NCBI GenBank assembly: GCA_031308135.1
Contig: JAHLJT010008756.1
Coordinates: forward strand, 133,316,949-133,380,948
Direction of reading: 5' to 3'
Length of the DNA stretch: 64,000 nucleotides
From: Acheta domesticus
Taxonomy: Eukaryota > Arthropoda > Insecta > Orthoptera > Gryllidae
Numbering within the stretch: position 1 is the first letter of the stretch; every line of letters starts with the position of its first letter. Below the pieces are notes generated by a model. The model did not search any database, was not told where the DNA came from, and saw nothing but the letters and a program-made list of their open reading frames with translations. Of this stretch, positions 31,911 through 44,149 are shown piece after piece. The translations under genes and the position numbers were made by a program.

Positions 31911-33559
31911 CTTTTCATGCAAACTATTATTTTTTGAATTTATCAATGCCTGAAAATCGGAAGTTTCCACAGTTGTTGGTTTTCAACCTGCTTTTTCATG
32001 CAGATGTTCCTACACATGCACGATTTAAAATCTGCTTCTCTGCAGTTGCTTTGTATAAACTACGGAAATAATTTTCTGTCAAGAGTTTTCGGGACACTTT
32101 TTGAAATAATAGCGATTACTTGTGGCTACAAGAGAGAAGGTAGAGACACTTTGGTAGAAAGTTTGAATAAACGATCAAAATGTTTTGCGAAGTCGAGTAG
32201 ACTTGATCGAAATGGTTCTCAAATCAATGAGTAGTGGATTGGATGTAACAGCGATTTTAAGAGCAGAGGAATGTGCCCGCAATTTTGAATTGATATGAGA
32301 AATGTGAGACGGGAAGTCTGTTATAAATAATTCATTATCTGTTAAATGGTTGTAATTTCTCAAGAGTGCCTAGAAAAGTTGGCAAGCAGTCAACTGGACA
32401 TACGACATATTGAACATTCGAAGACAATACGAGATAACAAGAAGTTACAACTTACGTCAAGATATTCTGAGAAGAGGTTCCTCCTTTACCTGAAACAGAA
32501 AACAATTGTCAAGTAAGCTCAATATTTCATTGAACAAAACAGATGGTATATTCACAAACACTATAAAAATTTATAGAAGTTTGAATGAAAGTTTACAGGT
32601 AGGTAAGTTACAGGCAGGTAAGTTACAGGTAGGTTTTTAAAGAGCTCTAAAGAAACTAAGAAAGGTAATGATGGCCAAACACAATTCAAGACGGATTCTT
32701 TTTCTTCAAGGAAAAAACGCTAAGCATTCATTCTAAATGTTGTTGCAATTTTTAAACTAACTTGCGAGTAGAAAACAAAGTTGAAATATTGATGTAATAT
32801 AACCCAATGTTTTGCTAGGCGACGGAAGTTTCGATTTCGTTCGATATCCGCACTGCGAGAAAGTGCCAGCTGCCACGCATTCCGGAGACTAGTGTTTCCG
32901 AAATGGAGCTAATACTGCGGTGATTATACTGGATTATAAAGGATGATCCAGAATCACATTAGTACTAATGGAAATAAACAGGCAGGCGCCGGGTGTGAGT
33001 GCAGAGAGCGAACGGTGGAGGGGAGGGGGACTCACAACACCGTTTGCGGAGATCGATCAAAGGAGAGGAAAACAGCCCATGCTTTTCCCCCGTGACGTTC
33101 AGCTCATTTTCACTATTTACTCGCAAACAAGACCATTTTTGGCTTCTCGCTACGGACTAATGATTCGCGAAAAAACGGCGAATTTTCGGCAGAAAAACTC
33201 TTATTACAGTGTAACGTTGCACTCTGCCAACACTTTTTTCTGTTGCATAAGCTGTTACAATTACTGTTGCTACTCATTTTTTTTAAAGTAGTAACACTTC
33301 AATTCTCGTTTGTTTAGCTTTTATTTAAATTTCTTGTACAATGTACTTCAATATATTGTATCTCCTCACTTTGTACAATTAGAATTTACAAATTTCTTTA
33401 GAGGAAGTTTACGTTCAATTCTCACTATATATTCCTCTATATCATCAATCTCGGTTGCTAACCTAATTTTTCTAACAAGCGAGGTACATCACAGGTTCTT
33501 TGTTTTCCAATAACAATGTAAAAATATAAATAAACTTTGGCAATGTACGAAACGTTACA
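31911..33559. other. Intergenic sequence, nothing recognised
   Basis: Mostly AT-rich. A 14-bp-period AAGTTACAGGYAGGT triplication lies near 32598-32635. A small GC-rich patch at 32970-33080 has no exon features. Confidence 0.5.
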
Positions 33560-34060
33560 TACAGGGCCGTGATAACGAAAAAGTGGATAAATCCAGTTAC
33601 TAAAATTAGAAAAAAATACTCTGAGACGTGGTGAAGCCAGAATTCATGTTTTACAGATCCTTCATACTGCAAAATCGAATGACAGCAGAACGTCTGTACA
33701 TCTGTCTGTCCGTCCGTCAGTGAACAACGCTAGTGACTCAACCATTCAGCTAATTTTCTCCAAAATTGATAATTCGCAATCAATCTCGCTGATGTCGTGA
33801 CCCGTTGAATTTAAAACTGATATTTTCTTTCACATTTCTTTACACGAAGTCACTGGAACATTTTTCAAATTTTCAAAAAAACATCATTTATAATTATTAT
33901 TTGTTGGATTGTGTGATAGTTGTCTATGAGAGTGGAGCAGTCTCATTTTCTTTATAACGCCTGATTTTTGAAAATTGCAAAAATTCAAAATTTGCTCGTA
34001 GTCGTTCTACAACTACAATTTCGAAGATGGAGATCAAAAAAAGATTTTCCCTCAATTGAA
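33560..34060 (-). repeat. Interspersed repeat family R, copy 2
   Basis: GGGCCGTGATAACGAAAAAG at about 33563 and the following ~75 bp are the reverse complement of 44975-45056. Downstream, a tetranucleotide-like CTGTCTGTCCGTCCGTC patch (33703-33719) and a GCTAG word match the corresponding inverted positions in copies 1 and 3. The AT-rich part to 34060 resembles the body of copy 1. The class is unknown. Confidence 0.7.
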
Positions 34061-34566
34061 ATCTGTTCCTTAAAGATAGATTTTGAAATAAAATCGTGGA
34101 TTTTTTTCGAAAATTTTAATAGTTTTCACGTTTTCTTAAATATTATTGCCTCAAAATTCAGGGAATCTCAAAACAGAAGTAGATAATAAACTGAAAATAT
34201 TTACTTGTATTAGCATTAAAAATTCTTCAAAATGGAACAAAGCCATCAATATCGTTATCTGGAGAATTTTAAGCAACTGCACTTCAAGAAGTACTTAACT
34301 TTTGAAGTGAATGATCTTACGGTAAAGCGCGTTAACAATAAACGAGGATAAATCAGATTCATCATTAAATGTAGATACAACAAATGTGCATCGCGATGTG
34401 TTTATCTGTTGTTTAATAAATATATAATAAAATGAGAGTACATATTTGACACTTATGGTCGATTTCCGACTTTTTCGGCTACGTAATGGAGACCACCATT
34501 CCTAGACCTAGTTATATTCTCACGCTAGAGTAGTATGAGAGACATCTGTCGAACATAACGTTTCCC
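34061..34566. other. AT-rich sequence, nothing recognised
   Basis: No element boundaries or coding signal were seen. Confidence 0.5.
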
Positions 34567-34835
34567 TTCGCCGCACTCCTCCTGCCTGAGTAATACTTTA
34601 TCAAACGGGCTCAGAATCCCGCGTGATCTTTCGTTTCCTATCCTTGCCATTCTTCTCCCTTACACACACATACACTTTGGGGCACTACACAACCACACGT
34701 GACGGGAGACAGTTGGAAGCTTAAAGCTTATCTGTATTGGACAGGAGCTACCTGGAAGTGGTAAAACTGTTAGCCGACTTGTCGTTCGTCGCTAGAGCTT
34801 CTTAGCGGGAGAAGAAACACCGACACCTTCCTGCT
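34567..34835 (+). repeat. tRNA-derived SINE, copy F (divergent, 5'-truncated)
   Basis: Homology begins in the CACCAGGCGAATGCC module (here CTCCTGCCTGAGTAATAC). It continues through AAACGGGC, GCGTGATCTTTCG, the ACACACA spacer, CCACACGTGACGGGAGACAG and AAGCTTAAAGCTTA. Substitutions are numerous, so it is older than copy B. Confidence 0.7.
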
Positions 34836-34854
34836 GTACTGAATTGAATTGATG

Positions 34855-34912
34855 CCTTCTTTTTTACGTGGCGAGACTCAGGCCATTGAGGCCTGCTCTT
34901 CCGTCTGATCAC
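34855..34912 (-). mobile_element. LINE 3'-end fragment (same family as 24582-24752)
   Basis: The minus strand reads GGAAGAGCAGGCCTCAATGG followed by CCTGAGTCTCGCCACG, the same module order as the insert in SINE copy C. Only the last ~60 bp remain. Confidence 0.7.
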
Positions 34913-35112
34913 GCAAATTTTGCTACGCTCCTTGCACCAAAGAGCGGAAAGAAGGTTCGTATTATTCGGATGATGAAACACGCGATTTGAATTTGGCTCA
35001 GAGGCTTCATTTAGGCTTGAGAATCTTTTACATGCAGTAAATCTACAACAAGGGACAGCCGGCTTTACTTCCCCTCCGAAGGAAGGCGTGCGAATGTTTT
35101 TTTCGACGTTAC
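34913..35112. other. Spacer, nothing recognised
   Basis: Mixed composition and no gene. Confidence 0.5.
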
Positions 35113-35120
35113 AAATCCAC

Positions 35121-35195
35121 GGCTTCGATCGGGTTTCAACCCGCGAACTTGGCTACTACAGCCCGATACGTTAATCGTTATATCATCGACGGCGC
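35121..35195 (-). repeat. tRNA-derived sequence (minus strand)
   Basis: The minus strand reads GATATAACGATTAACG (D-arm/A-box-like). A GGGCTGTAGTAGCC hairpin stands in the anticodon-arm position. CGCGGGTTGAAACCCG stands in the T-arm/B-box position. Acceptor-stem pairing is poor. I regard it as a tRNA pseudogene or SINE head. Confidence 0.5.
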
Positions 35196-35640
35196 TGTAA
35201 CATACCCTACACTCACGCGACCAACGTCCAAAGCATTCACGCACACGGATACACGAAAAACATTCACTAGCTCTCTCGCTATGACGTGCATCCAAGGGCA
35301 GTGTAGGGGAAGGAAGGGTGCGCCCTTTCCGCGCAAACAAACGCCCACGCCCACCGCCCCCTACATTCTGAAGAGGGCGCTGGACTCCCGCACGAGACCC
35401 CGCCACCGAGGGAAGGGAAAGAGGGACGAGCCCGAATTGTCTTTATTCGCCCCGAAGGGGGTCCATCGGAGAAAGTTAATTCATGGCTGGTCCTAGCGCC
35501 GCTCGCCGCCCGCCGAGATGCTACTCAAAGATATTAGAGGCCGCGGGGAGGAAGTTGCGAGTTTTCAAGAGGGGCGGCCCCGCGCCCCTCCAACGCACAC
35601 ATCACTCTTTGCTTCACTCACCACCCTCGCCTTCCCTTCC
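35196..35640. other. GC-rich island
   Basis: Moderately CpG-rich, strongest at 35480-35590 (GCCGCTCGCCGCCCGCCG, GGCGGCCCCGCGCCCC). No exon was recognised. It grades into the pyrimidine tract below. Confidence 0.4.
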
Positions 35641-36605
35641 TTCATCCTCTAGCTTCTCATGGCTTCCTGCCCGCACCTCAACATTCGCCTAACCCACTCA
35701 AGCAAATCTTGTAATTCTGAACCGCGTCTCGCATCACCGCTTCCATTCTTGCTTCACCCGCCACACCTCATCACTCCTCGCTCCACGCAGCTTCCACTCC
35801 TCGCTCCACGCAGCTTCAACTCCTCGCTCCACGCAGCTTCAACTCCTCGCTCCACGCAGCTTCCACTCCTCGCTCCACGCAGCTTCCACTCCTCGCTCCT
35901 CACAGCTTCCACTCCTCGCTCCTCACAGCTTCCACTCCTCGCTCCTCACAGCTTCCACTCCTCGCTCCTCACAGCTTCCACTCCTCGCTCCTCACAGCTT
36001 CCACTCCTCGCTCCTCACAGCTTCCACTCCTCGCTCCTCACAGCTTCCACTCCTCGCTCCTCACAGCTTCCACTCCTCGCTCCTCACAACTTCCACTCCT
36101 CGCTCCTCACAGCTTCCACTCCTCGCTCCTCACAGCTTCCACTCCTCGCTCCTCACAGCTTCCACTCCTCGCTCCTCACAGCTTCCACTCCTCGCTCCTC
36201 ACAGCTTCCACTCCTCGCTCCTCACAGCTTCCACTCCTCGCTCCTCACAGCTTCCACTCCTCGCTCCTCACAGCTTCCACTCCTCGCTCCTCACAGCTTC
36301 CACTCCTCGCTCCTCACAGCTTCCACTCCTCGCTCCTCACAGCTTCCACTCCTCGCTCCTCACAGCTTCCACTCCTCGCTCCTCACAGCTTCCACTCCTC
36401 GCTCCTCACAGCTTCCACTCCTCGCTCCTCACAGCTTCCACTCCTCGCTCCTCACAGCTTCCACTCCTCGCTCCTCACAGCTTCCACTCCTCGCTCCTCA
36501 CAGCTTCCACTCCTCGCTCCTCACAGCTTCCACTCCTCGCTCCTCACAGCTTCCACTCCTCGCTCCTCACAGCTTCCACTCCTCGCTCCTCACAGCTTCA
36601 CTCTC
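35641..36605. repeat. Pyrimidine-rich tract with 23-bp minisatellite (about 36 units)
   Basis: The unit CTTCCACTCCTCGCTCCTCACAG repeats from about 35770 to 36600. The first few units carry CTCCACGCAG instead of CTCCTCACAG, and a CTTCAAC variant occurs in two adjacent units. Otherwise units are almost identical, with one CACAAC change near 36088. Since 23 is not a multiple of three, three units make a 69-bp stop-free cycle that keeps a 335-codon frame open. There is no independent coding evidence. Confidence 0.95.
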
Positions 36606-37702
36606 CGCATCATGCAACTTTGTCTCTCAACGTTCCGTTTTCTCCTGCGCTGTGCACGAGATATAATTCAAACCGAGAGCAATGTGCGCATCTCTTTCGA
36701 AATAAAACGCATCGACGCCACACAGTTGGCGCCAAAGGCAGGCGGGTGTTGCAAATGCTTCCCAGCAGCCAAATGGAAAGGACGGCGCTGCGAGGGAAGC
36801 ATTTGGCTCCAAACTATTCACTCGTTGCCAAGAGCTTGTGGAGCTACTATTTGGTAATCAAATATGATACATAGTTAAATGTTCGTAATTGCAACATACC
36901 ACCACGCATGTATTTGCTGGAACGAGACAAAACCCAGCGATTCGATTTCTGCCAAAATGTCCATTAATGTTGTGGAGAATTTGGCAGAACGATGTAAATT
37001 TTAAAGTAGGGTCATTATCATTATAAGAAATCATACATGGTCAGTTTACAATGATCTTGATCCAGAACATGCATCTGATATACTATTACAATGAGATTCA
37101 TCTATTGGAAGTATTCCACACTACGTTGTTACGTTCAGAGCCCATGTTTAGAAGCGGCAAATTAAAAACAATATTTTTCTATTGTTTTAGGTAGAAATAT
37201 AGTACGCTATGTTAAATTTCCATTTACAACCGCTCTCTTTCGTTGCTTATGGGAGTTATGAGCACTGGGCATTATTTCCTCATAGCGGGAAGCAAGCCAA
37301 ACACTGAGCTTCCAACAATGCGAAGAGAGGATAAGAATGGTCTCTCACTGAAACATCATCTTATCCAGCTCAAATTATGAGCCACGTTTGTTACACCTAG
37401 ACATGAAACTTTTTTCTTTTTAATTGGTTCCTTTGGATTCGTAAATTTTCTCCGTAAATTATATATCTCCATTACAAAGAGTTCGGTCTTTATTTTGTAT
37501 TAAACAACTCTTTCTTCTTTATTATTAAATTCAGTTCAATAATTTTACTAACACCTCAAAATTATAAATACGAAAACGAAAGACTCTTCTAACTAAAGTG
37601 ACAGCTCTATTTTCTCTTAAAAGAATCTGCGAACACAAATTGAACTCTCACCCAATTCTCACCATAATCTTAATTGATGTATTTATTAATAATACAAGTA
37701 CA
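36606..37702. other. Intergenic sequence with one imperfect hairpin
   Basis: At 36750-36765 and 36795-36810 the words CAAATGCTTCCC and GGGAAGCATTTG are inverted copies about 30 bp apart. The rest is AT-rich and unremarkable. Confidence 0.5.
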
Positions 37703-37885
37703 TTAAATTTGTTCAAAGATTTGGTCGCCCGGAGATTCGAACCCGGACCTTCGTGTTTACGCGCAGCTGCTCTGACCACTAAGCTACCGAGTCAACCAAC
37801 CCTTTGAACAGTTTTCACGAGCGCACTATCGCTCCCCTATATATATAATTGTCACCGTGGTGACGGGAATGGTGACAATTATATA
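37703..37885 (-). repeat. tRNA-like sequence within an extended hairpin, copy 2
   Basis: The minus strand 37797-37723 reads as a tRNA-like 75-mer with GGTAGCTTAGTGGTCAGAGC (D-arm, A-box) and GGTCCGGGTTCGAATCTCC (T-arm, B-box). Its ends pair as TTGGTTG with CGACCAA. That stem is continued outward by GTTCAAAG (minus strand of 37801-37810) with CTTTGAAC (37711-37718). The tRNA-like core therefore sits at the tip of a longer stem. About 50 bp away, 37844-37883 is an inverted repeat of AATTGTCACC and GGTGACAATT. Anticodon-arm pairing is poor, so a functional tRNA is unlikely. Confidence 0.65.
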
Positions 37886-38744
37886 AATACAAGTGCACAT
37901 AAATTTAGACATTTCGTATAACATTCTTTCTCGACTTGTTCCTGCGAAGTGAAAAGTACTTGAAACGCTATATTTTCTGACACTATCAGATCCTACTCAG
38001 GGGAGGGGATTTGGCAAAGCGCGTGTGGGAGCGGCCTGTGGAGGGGCTGGGCGGGGTGCTTGAATAGTGGGGAAGACACGATTGTTGTCGGCGCCGGCAG
38101 CTCAGGCGCTACTTAAAGATACATGGGGTAATCTGTCACCCTAAAGTATAGGCAACAGAATATATTTTCTGAATAATTACTTGAACTTTATTAAGTGAAC
38201 AGCATTTGAAACATGCAATTTTTATAGGAACGCACGCATACAACAATCTCATGAAAGACATTTAAGACTGCTAGTGCGGATTATTATTTGATTAAGTGTT
38301 GAAAATACTGTAAATATACTGTACATTTAGTTGCAAGCGTGTTCAAAGTAAACAATGCGGACACTTCGGTAACACTTCGTCGAGCTCACTAAGAATTTCT
38401 GTATCAACGAATTCACACGAGTATTATTATACGTATCCACACATTTGGTATCAACTCTTATAATACATTATTTACTGAAGACCCTGGAATAAACTAAATC
38501 CCCCGTGAAAACTATCCCTTATCTCCAATTGCACTAACTGAACAGTCACATCCGAGGCATTATTATCTGGCGTTCCAGCCTTTAAGTCTCGTGGAAGAAT
38601 ATACCGCACAGAAATGTGGTCTACGGTGATGCTCTTCTGTTTTATAATCTATTAAAATAATCGTTCACTAGACTGAACGAAGCTAACAGATCAGATCAGG
38701 GACTATTTATTGATTAGTGATTCCGAACACGACTATTGCTATGG
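37886..38744. other. Intergenic sequence, nothing recognised
   Basis: A small GC-rich patch at 37995-38105 lies in AT-rich surroundings. No gene was seen. Confidence 0.5.
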
Positions 38745-39100
38745 TCATTAGTCCCGTAAGTGCAGTGTGCGGGTTTTCCGCGGGGTTTTCCTTCATGCAG
38801 GTATCTCCCATAGCGTCAGGGCATGAAAAGAGAAGGAAGAGGAAGGAAAGATCGCCCGCGATCCTTGGCCCGTTTGTTAGGGTACTACTCCGGCATTAAC
38901 ATGATATTGATTGGAGAAACCACGGAAAACTACCGATCAAAGCTGCCGGTCGCTAGATTTCTCCCCCTGACAGCAGCTGAGTTCGAACTAGATCTATAGC
39001 TCGTGTAAAATACATGCCACCATCGGGAATCTAACCCTCTGTCATCTCGATCAGAGCCGCTGCAGAGACAACTGCAATCAGGATCGGAGCTGACGCTGCA
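38745..39100 (-). repeat. tRNA-derived SINE, copy D (internally deleted)
   Basis: On the minus strand the head is near 39090-39030 with GGGTTAGATTCCCG as B-box-like sequence, then GGTGGCATG. Further modules are TTTGATCGGTAGTTTTCCG, GGGCCAAGGATCGCGGGCG, GAGATACCTGCAT and CTTACGGGACTAATGACC near 38745. The ACAC spacer and the GGGAGCTTA module are missing. Confidence 0.8.
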
Positions 39101-40079
39101 CGTCAGAGCGTGTTAAGCAGTTGGCCGGAATTCCCCGATTGGACAGAGGGGCGCTAGCGTCGGACACGTGAAACTCGGAGCAGCGGCTTCCCCGATCGCG
39201 CAGTGCAGCAATGCAAAGCAGGAAGTTAGTTGGATTAGAGATTCGGCACAATGCAATCTCCTCTCCACGCAACTGACCAACCCGTCACAAGAGAGCGGCA
39301 TTACATGTCGCTCAGAAACTGGTGCAGATACGATTTGGCAGGGTTTAAAAAAAATCAAATTAAACACGCTTGCTGTTGGTATGTTTATTAATATTATTTT
39401 CTTTAAAAGTATTACTTGCGCTGAGATAAATAATATAATATAAAAATCATTTAAAATGGAATAAAATTTAATAAAATATAAAAATAACTAAAAGAAATAA
39501 AGTCTTCGACTGTATAATGCGTCACAATAATGACAGAACGAACTTAATTACGTGAGTTGATGCTACTTAGAGTATATTATTCTCTCTGGAAACTTTCTAC
39601 AAGACATTAACTTTAATTTTATGTGTCATATCATTCCAATTATAACGAAATCTCACACATACCTCACTTGGGAAGAGAGTCATCGTACCCGCCATTGTCT
39701 GCCCTCACGCCATTCACATCAGTCAAAAATGATGAAAGCCTTACCTGGAGATCCTGTACCGAGGATGGTAGGATACTCAATGGATCCCTGATTCATGGTG
39801 TGGTGAAGAAATCATGTTCCAAAACAAGTTCAATTTTCCTTCAAATATCAATATTTTTGTATGTTAATAAAGGTATATAAATGCCGAAAGATCCATTTTA
39901 GTGTTTCACAATTCACAATAAGTAAGAGATGTATACCATAGTATTATGTAGCTTACACACTTCGATAGGTCGCTCGCATCCTACACTATGTGGGTATCCC
40001 GGTTGCACCTCGAGCGTTTTCGATTGGCTCCCACTGTCCCCTGGGAAGGGCTCTTGCGGCGCGTGGACAGCGACGATTG
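39101..40079. other. Intergenic sequence, nothing recognised
   Basis: Mixed to AT-rich sequence. Short open frames lack recognisable motifs. Confidence 0.5.
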
Positions 40080-40480
40080 CGGCCCTGGGGGTGGAGTGGG
40101 TGGCGGTGGGGGAGCGGGGGCAGGAGCGAGTATGGGGCGGTGGCTGAGGCGCCGAGATAATGCCCCACCGCCGCCGCCGCCGCCGCCAACACCGTCGCCG
40201 CCGCCCCCGCTGCCGCCACCGCCACCGCCGCCGCCCCCTCCCCGCCGCCACCCCCAACCACCGCTACGACACAGACACCGCCACCATCGCCGCCGCCACC
40301 GCCACCGCCGCCACCGCCCTCGCCGCCGCGCCGTCGCCAGGGACGTTGCAACGACGAGCCCCGGGTGCAGGTGTCTGCGGTCGCGAGCTCCACTGATCCC
40401 ACGTGCCCGACGGACACCGCTTCCTATTACCGCAGAGAGACGCCCCGGGCGCTTTGGCCAGTGCAATTGCGAGTCGTGTC
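40080..40480. repeat. GCC/CCG trinucleotide-rich island
   Basis: From 40150 to 40345 the plus strand is an imperfect CCG/CCA trinucleotide repeat. It is preceded by a G-rich plus-strand segment (40080-40145) and followed by CpG-rich unique DNA to about 40480. Overlapping open frames give Pro/Arg/His or Gly low-complexity sequence. It could be a promoter-associated CpG island, but no exon or TATA-like element is evident. Confidence 0.7.
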
Positions 40481-40786
40481 CGCGACTGCAGTTCCGTTAT
40501 CTGAAGAGGTTTCGAGGTTCGAGTTTCCGTGTTTTTAAAATCAGAAACATAGTTGAAGTAAGTAATTTTCTGGGGGAAGAGGATTCTAGGCAGCTCTCAA
40601 GGGTCATTTCTTTGCCGTATACTAGATGGTTGCATAACAAACACTACCACGTCTGGTCAAATTTCCACTCTCATTGTTAGGCGCCGGAATATTTGCCGAT
40701 CCTGAGACCCTTGTGATCGTGAAGGACTCTGACAATGTTATGGGCAGGTGGCTGTCAACTCAGGGCCCCTTAAAGTTGAGAAAGGT

Positions 40787-41329
40787 ACTATGCGAGAGTG
40801 TGTGAGAGAAGAGATTAAAGTCTTTGTGACTGATCTCATGACTTGATATGCCGCACGAAGTTATGAATTCAATGCCGAAATTGCTATGAAAAAAATGTTT
40901 TCAATAAGGTTGTTAAAGTTGTGCAGTTGATCTGAAATAACGTGAAATTAAATGATCAATGCAAAACACGGACACTTTTCGATTGGAAATATTTTATCGA
41001 TGATAGAAACACAGCTCCACAGACCACAATAAAGAATCGTTCAATGTCTTCAGATCCTATACCATCCAGAATTGAGATCGTAGATAAAATATTTCCCATC
41101 CCAATTTTCAATCAATGACATTTTTTCTAAATTCTCATTACCAACTTACCAACGCGGAAGCGAACTCTTGCATAAGAAAGTTGAACAATTTCAGTGAAGT
41201 TCAGGTTTTATTGTGGTTTATGTATCTTACTGGCTCACTTGAGATTGAAGAGAAGAGCAGAAGAGAACACTGTGTGCTTGGTGTGGAGAAACAATAGAGC
41301 GAAGCAATCTTGCATGGAGTTAAGATGCA
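40787..41329 (+). repeat. Left arm of a ~540-bp inverted repeat
   Basis: This arm is an inverted copy of 43326-43875 with roughly 80-90% identity by eye. Shared words include GAGAAGAGATTAAAGTCTTT at the outer part, AACGTGAAATTAAATGATCA in the middle, and GAGCGAAGCAATCTT and TGGAGTTAAGATGCA at the inner edge (41329). Small indels separate the arms. No coding sequence is shared intact. Confidence 0.9.
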
Positions 41330-43325
41330 CTGTAACACTGAATTGATAGCAGACAAACGTCTTAATTTTCATTTTCACCACATTTGTATAAATCATTACA
41401 TGACGGATGCAATCTTACCGTCAATACAAATTTGGTAAGAGTTTTTAATTTTACAAGTGCCTCAATCTTGATATTCTGTAATTATTACAAATTGAAAAGA
41501 TTTATAATCAGTATATTACCTATGTAGGTTAATCTGGAAGAAAAGTCTGGATGAAAAGTCGTCAATTTTTCAAAATTATTTTGCGATAAAATATTAGAAA
41601 CAAATTCAAAACTGCATATTAACTGAAGCTGTCATGAAAGGAAAAAATATCTTAAATCTATTTACTTCGAAAGGTTTTCGTTCGTGAATCGAATATTCTG
41701 CTGACACACAATTATATGTGGTACGGCTAGGGACACATTTTCCCTGATACTCAATCGATGCAGTTATGTTGCAATTTGAATCTTTCAATGTCATGAACAT
41801 CAAAAATTAATTTCCTATCCTTTTTCAATAGAATATTTTATTTACAAAAGTAAATGAATTTTGGAGTTAAACAGGACATGTAAAATCCTGCCATTCGCAT
41901 TTGTAAACACAATTCAAGTGAAGCAATGCATCCTTTGTCTTAATAGTAACGTCCTTCAATTTTTTTCGTCGGATATCAGAAAGTAACGAAATGTAGACGA
42001 AACGATCTCTCTTCAGTAACGGTCCCAAATGACATCACGAAATTAATAACGCTAATAAATGTCAAATACTACGGAAAAATTGATATTCGAATGCAAGTCT
42101 TCACTTCATAAATAGGATTCTGAAAAAAATGCCATGTAATTGCATTTTCGAAAGTTGATGGGGCATTATATGCCGATAATTAAAATGTGTAACAATTACA
42201 TTCTAGATTGGAAACCATTTCTCACACAAAGATAATGAAATTCAATTTAGACAGATATAAAAAGCTTGCTAGTTCCCAAATTAATTTCTATGCGTATTAA
42301 TGCGTACGTTGCGAACAATTGAATTTTCACTCAAATTGAAAGCTCTCTAAAATGCGTTCCTGCTCTATACACAGAGACAAATACACTGTTTCTAAAAATT
42401 ATATGGAATTTGTAAGTAAATTGCAATGTCTATCTCAATCAGAAGAAATGTTCAAATATTGTCGTCTAGACCTGAACCACAAGATTGCAATACAAAGATT
42501 TATCGCTCAATTAATCGTTTTCATTATTTACACTTTAATCAAAATATATATTATGAACCCAAACTTTTCAAAACTATTTGGTAATGAATAATTAAAAATT
42601 ATTATTTAAAAGTTGAACATTTTAAAGTATTGACAATTTATTTAATTCAACTTAACATGACTCTTTAATACAATTTATAAACTATTTAATTTCCATTTCA
42701 TGTGCATTATAAAAACAAGTTTTACTTTTCATATAATTATAATGATTTAGTTAAACTTATTTACTAACTAGATTTTGACTGCGATTTCATATTTTGCTGC
42801 CATTTCCCCATAATTCTTTCCCTAAGAGAAAATGTAGCGTCATTCAACTGTTTTCATATTTCTGTCATAACCACGATCCTCTCGTACCAAGGACGATATG
42901 CAGGGTATATCCAGCTCCCTATCGAAAGCAAAAAGGAGCAATATCGCATCAGAAAAAACACGTTCAATCCTCATTTTGGTATTTTGAAACATTACAAATC
43001 ATAAGAATCCATCGATTAGAAGCAAACTCCGAGTACGTTAAATATACTTTATTACAAATACTTTATTCGATCGATATAAAAATGCATACATTCACTATAC
43101 ATTTCCTAGTACTACAATGACGTTATTAACAAACATAACTGTATTAAGGCGTAGTAAATGTTTCAAATGAGAAGAATAATTAATTCCATTTGCCATTCAC
43201 TGACTTCTGGCAAAAGAACAAATAGTTACAATGAAACCCGGGAAACGGTGTACTTCCTTTATAGTCAGGCAGTGGCAACCTCTCTTTTCGCCTCGTGTCT
43301 CGCGCGAGTTTTTACTCGAGCGAGT
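41330..43325. other. AT-rich interior of the inverted repeat
   Basis: About 2 kb without transposase or any recognisable coding sequence. The last 100 bp before the right arm are CpG-rich (CTCGCGCGAG near 43299). Confidence 0.6.
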
Positions 43326-43875
43326 TGCATCTTAACTCCATGAAAGATTGCTTCGCTCTATTGTTTCTCCACACCAAGCACACAGTGTTCTCTTCTGCTC
43401 TTCTCTTCAATCTCAAGTGAGCCATAAGAGACACTAATCACAATAAAATCTGACCTGCACTGAAACTGTTCAACATTCTTATGCAAGAGTTCGCTTCCGC
43501 GTTGGTAAGTTGTAATGAGAGTTTACAAAAAATGTCATTGATTGAAAATTAGGGTGGGAAATATTTTATCTACGATTTCAATTCTGGATGGTATAGGATC
43601 TGAAGACACTGAACGATTCTATCATTGTGGTCTGTGAAGCTTTGTTTCTTATCATCAATAAAATATTTCTGATTGAGCGGCACCCGTGTTTGCATTGATC
43701 ATTTAATTTCACGTTATTTCAGATCAACTGCACAACTCTAACAACCATATTGAAAATACTTTTTTCACACCAATGCTGACATTGAATTCATAACAACATC
43801 TTATGACATATCAAGTAACGGGATCAGTTACAAAGACTTTAATCTCTTCTCTCACACACTCACGTAGTCTTTCTC
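43326..43875 (-). repeat. Right arm of the ~540-bp inverted repeat
   Basis: This arm pairs with 40787-41329 in opposite orientation. Beyond about 43875 the sequence is a CT-rich microsatellite without counterpart on the left. Transcription through the whole 3-kb unit would yield a long double-stranded RNA. Confidence 0.9.
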
Positions 43876-44149
43876 TCTCACTCTCTCTCTCTAAAATTCG
43901 GTCTCGCGTCTCGAGCGCCTTATACCCCCCCCCCTCGTTTATCCTTCAGAACACCTCAAACCAAGTCTACTTCTTCAAGAGCTGCGCGCCCAGAGTCGGG
44001 GACCACCGAAGAGGAAGGATGGATCAAGAACACCAGGAGCGAAGAATTCAGCCACGAAGGACGTAGTTCCCCAGGTATTTTCCGAGATTCCAAGAAAAGA
44101 ACCCCTCCGTCACATCATCCACTCTGCTCAGCACCCAGCAAACAAGCCA
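43876..44149. other. CT-rich patch and open sequence upstream of the LINE fragment
   Basis: A (CT)n-rich run lies at about 43868-43892. From about 43978 to 44149 two plus-strand frames stay open into the LINE segment. One is in frame with the LINE codons and the other reads a charged, Ser/Glu-rich sequence. They may be element sequence upstream of an internal deletion, but no conserved motif proves it. Confidence 0.4.

Noticed and set aside
35770..36600. CRISPR-like array of 23-bp repeats
   Set aside because: Units abut without spacers and the genome is eukaryotic. It is a minisatellite.
37723..37797. Functional tRNA gene on the minus strand
   Set aside because: A-box and B-box words are present but the anticodon and T stems do not pair properly, and a related degenerate copy exists at 27030. 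It is a tRNA-derived repeat.
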